A stretch of 64,000 nucleotides of DNA from Pseudomonas oryzihabitans NBRC 102199 (lineage in GTDB: Bacteria; Pseudomonadota; Gammaproteobacteria; Pseudomonadales; Pseudomonadaceae). The position numbers and the translations under genes were made by a program. The stretch spans positions 806,001 through 870,000 of the forward strand of contig NZ_BBIT01000002.1 of assembly GCF_000730625.1 (NCBI RefSeq). Reading direction: 5' to 3'. The number at the start of each line of letters is the position of its first letter. The first letter of the stretch is position 1. The notes below the pieces were generated by a model, which saw only the letters and a program-made list of their open reading frames with translations, had not been told where the DNA came from and did no database searches. This document shows, one piece after another, positions 62,291 through 64,000 of this stretch.

Positions 62291-63618
62291 GCCGATTCTC
62301 CCGCGCCGGGCGCGACAAAGGTCTTGGTGAGGCCTGCCCAGCAGGCGTCGTAGTCGGGCTGCAGCAGCGGCGAGGCCAGGGCGTAACGGGTCGGCCGCAG
62401 GACACGGCCGGTTTCGAACATGAAGGCCATGGTGTTCTCGATCCTGTGCGGTCGGAGGTCGGCGGCGATGGCATTCCGGGTGGACACCTCGTCCGGGCCA
62501 TGGGCGCTCATGCAGCTGTGCAGGGAGGCGCCGCCCGGCGCGAAGCCATCGGCCTTGGCGTCGTAGGCGCCCTGGATCAGGCCCATGAATTCGTTCATCA
62601 GGTTGCGATGGAACCAGGGCGGCCTGAAGGTGTTTTCCGCGACCATCCAGCGTGGCGGAAAGATCACGAAGTCGATATTGGTCACCCCCTCGCTGGCGCC
62701 CGGGGCCGTCAGCACGGTGAAGATCGACGGATCGGGATGATCGAAACTCACCGTACCCAGGGTATTGAAGTGGCGCAGGTCGTATTTGTAGGGCACGTTG
62801 TTGCCATGCCAGGCGACCACGTCCAGCGGCGAGTGATCCAGCTCGGTCTCCCAGAGTTCGCCGAGGAATTTCTGCACCAGCCGGGTGGGTCCCTCCAGAT
62901 CCTCGAAGCGGGCCACGGGTGCCTGGAAATCCCGCGGATTGGCCAGACCGTTGCTGCCGATCGGGCCCAGCTCGGGCAGCCGCAGGGATCGCCCGTGGTT
63001 TTCGCAGACATAACCTCGTATCGGTTCGCCCGCCGCTACCTCGACGCGGAATTTCAGGCCGCGTGGAATCACCGCGATCTCCAGCGGTTCGAGGCGCAGC
63101 AGGCCCAACTCGGTCACCAGCTCCAGGCGTCCCTGCTCAGGCACGATCAGCAATTCCCCGTCGGCGTCGTAGAAGACGCCGGTCATGCTGGCATTGGCGG
63201 CATAGCGATAGAGGCTGACGCCTTCGGCCTGATCGGCTGCGGCGGTGGCGACGATCCGCTCCAGGCCGGCGAGAAAATCGGTGGCGACTGCCGGGATCGG
63301 CAAGGGATTCCAGCGCAGGCGATTGGGCGTGGGGGCGCCCAGTTCCGCGCCGGTCAACTGGACGGTGCGGCGCTGAAAGCGGCCATGGGCGGCCGACGGC
63401 CGGAGCCGATACAGCCAGGAGCGTCGGGCCTCGTGGCGCGGCACGGTAAAGGCCGTGCCGGAAAGTTGCTCGGCATAGAGACCGAAGGGCGCGCGTTGCG
63501 GCGAGTTCTGCCCGATGGGCAGGGCACCCGGCAGCGCCTCGGAGCTGAAGTGATTGCCAAAGCCGGACTGGTAGCTCACTGGCGGTGCTACTTGTTCTTG
63601 TTGGTTCAACGGGGCCAC
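62287..63618 (-). CDS. hmgA: Homogentisate 1,2-dioxygenase
   Basis: A protein of up to 443 residues. [20 protein letters not shown] marks the family N-terminus. [20 protein letters not shown] and [17 protein letters not shown] hold the iron-binding His-Glu-His region. It opens the homogentisate ring. The start is uncertain: GTG at 63618 gives the longest form, but a strong -10-like CATAAT at 63621-63626 would put transcription start inside it, so GTG at 63579 (VSYQSGFG) is a real alternative. Confidence 0.93.
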   Translation of the reverse strand: MAPLNQQEQVAPPVSYQSGFGNHFSSEALPGALPIGQNSPQRAPFGLYAEQLSGTAFTVPRHEARRSWLYRLRPSAAHGRFQRRTVQLTGAELGAPTPNRLRWNPLPIPAVATDFLAGLERIVATAAADQAEGVSLYRYAANASMTGVFYDADGELLIVPEQGRLELVTELGLLRLEPLEIAVIPRGLKFRVEVAAGEPIRGYVCENHGRSLRLPELGPIGSNGLANPRDFQAPVARFEDLEGPTRLVQKFLGELWETELDHSPLDVVAWHGNNVPYKYDLRHFNTLGTVSFDHPDPSIFTVLTAPGASEGVTNIDFVIFPPRWMVAENTFRPPWFHRNLMNEFMGLIQGAYDAKADGFAPGGASLHSCMSAHGPDEVSTRNAIAADLRPHRIENTMAFMFETGRVLRPTRYALASPLLQPDYDACWAGLTKTFVAPGAGESA

Positions 63619-63620
63619 CC

Positions 63621-63643
63621 ATTATGCGTAACAGGTTTACGCA
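63621..63643 (-). promoter_or_regulatory. HmgR-type palindromic operator before hmgA
   Basis: TGCGTAA-CAGGT-TTACGCA (63625-63643) is a perfect 7-bp palindrome in the divergent gap between hmgA and the IclR-type gene, overlapping the hmgA -10 candidate. It fits repression by the adjacent regulator. Confidence 0.7.
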
Positions 63644-63707
63644 AAAAGTAAATTGAACCTGGCGGAGCGTCAAGCTATAACGCTGCCTTTCCACGGCGAG
63701 CGAATCG

Positions 63708-64000
63708 ATGACAGACATTCCCGAAGCAGCACCCCCACGGCGGCAGAAGGTGCAGGCGGCCGAGGTCGGCACCGATATCCTCAAAGCCCTCGCCGAGCTG
63801 GCACCCTCCACGTCCCTGTCGCGCCTGGCCAGCCACCTGGACATGCCCGCCAGCAAGGTGCATCGCTACCTGCAGGCGCTGATCGCCAGCGGTTTCGCCG
63901 AGCAGGATCCACGAACCAATCACTACGGACTCGGCCAGGCCGCCCTCTTCGTCGGTCTGGCCGCCCTGGGTCGACTGGATGTAGTGAAGCTGGCGGCGCC
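63708..64000 (+). CDS. hmgR: IclR-family regulator, N-terminal part (HmgR-like)
   Basis: Ninety-seven codons are visible and the gene runs off the right edge. After a short basic lead (PPRRQKVQAAEVGTDILKAL) comes an IclR winged HTH: TSLSRLASHLDMPASKVHRY and LQALIASGFAEQD. It is divergent from hmgA with a palindromic operator between them, the arrangement of HmgR repressors of homogentisate genes in Pseudomonas. Confidence 0.85.
   Translation, partial: MTDIPEAAPPRRQKVQAAEVGTDILKALAELAPSTSLSRLASHLDMPASKVHRYLQALIASGFAEQDPRTNHYGLGQAALFVGLAALGRLDVVKLAA

Noticed and set aside
1-64000. CRISPR array, tRNA/rRNA genes, intact insertion sequence or prophage
   Set aside because: No regularly spaced short repeats, no tRNA-like cloverleaf or rRNA signature, and no transposase, integrase or phage protein was seen.

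Overview
The window is a GC-rich, densely packed bacterial chromosome segment with short intergenic gaps and many ATGA stop/start overlaps. Gene content (achromobactin-type siderophore genes with FecI/FecR, hmgA-fahA-maiA with an IclR regulator, DctA, and many LysR and Lrp regulators) points to a Pseudomonas. The P. oryzihabitans/psychrotolerans group is my guess and is not proven here.

Region 1 (1-10543, all minus strand) is a siderophore locus: fecI-fecR-TonB receptor with an STN signalling domain, then a DABA-type aminotransferase, an IucA/IucC synthetase, a PLP decarboxylase, an MFS exporter and the start of a second IucA/IucC synthetase. This gene order matches achromobactin loci of plant-associated Pseudomonas. 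A Fur-box-like site precedes the biosynthetic operon and a weaker one precedes fecI.

Region 2 (10674-19694) is a LysR regulator divergent from a seven- or eight-gene operon: a fused permease-ATPase amino-acid ABC transporter, a PhyH-type dioxygenase, a periplasmic binding protein, a class II aldolase-like protein, a CzcO-type flavoprotein monooxygenase, RidA, DUF1028 and an M20 deacylase. It looks like uptake and oxidative/hydrolytic breakdown of an unidentified modified amino acid. A 7-codon leader ORF and competing hairpins lie upstream.

Region 3 (20011-31989) holds a GST, a three-domain flavin/iron-sulfur oxidoreductase, LysR genes, an operon of a DSD1-type D-hydroxyamino-acid enzyme + RidA + aldehyde dehydrogenase, then gabD-like and gabT-like genes, a HAD-like pseudoenzyme that lacks its nucleophile, and an Lrp regulator.

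Region 4 (32042-47558) centres on an eight-gene minus-strand operon: oligopeptide-type ABC transporter, HcnABC/opine-oxidase-like dehydrogenase and M20 deacylase. A HAD + PuuB-like oxidase operon and an aldehyde dehydrogenase lie nearby. The two operons share a promoter module with exactly conserved spacing (43441-43535 and 45840-45934). Part of its core motif recurs upstream of a cupin gene at 32856.

Region 5 (47742-52979) contains a GNAT gene and a coupled operon of HAD, APH-fold kinase, class III PLP phospho-lyase-like enzyme and Lrp. This looks like phosphorylation followed by elimination of an amino alcohol or hydroxylysine. A small secreted protein follows.

Region 6 (53049-58921) is a dicarboxylate/tartrate/glycerate module: dctA, a tartrate/D-malate dehydrogenase, a LysR regulator, glycerate kinase and a CdaR-type regulator. 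Region 7 (59015-64000) is the tyrosine-homogentisate pathway (hpd, maiA, fahA, hmgA) with two matching palindromic operators and the start of a divergent IclR regulator. Two copies of a palindromic repeat (19693-19881 and 45938-46087) each abut a stop codon. No tRNA, rRNA, CRISPR array or intact insertion sequence was seen.
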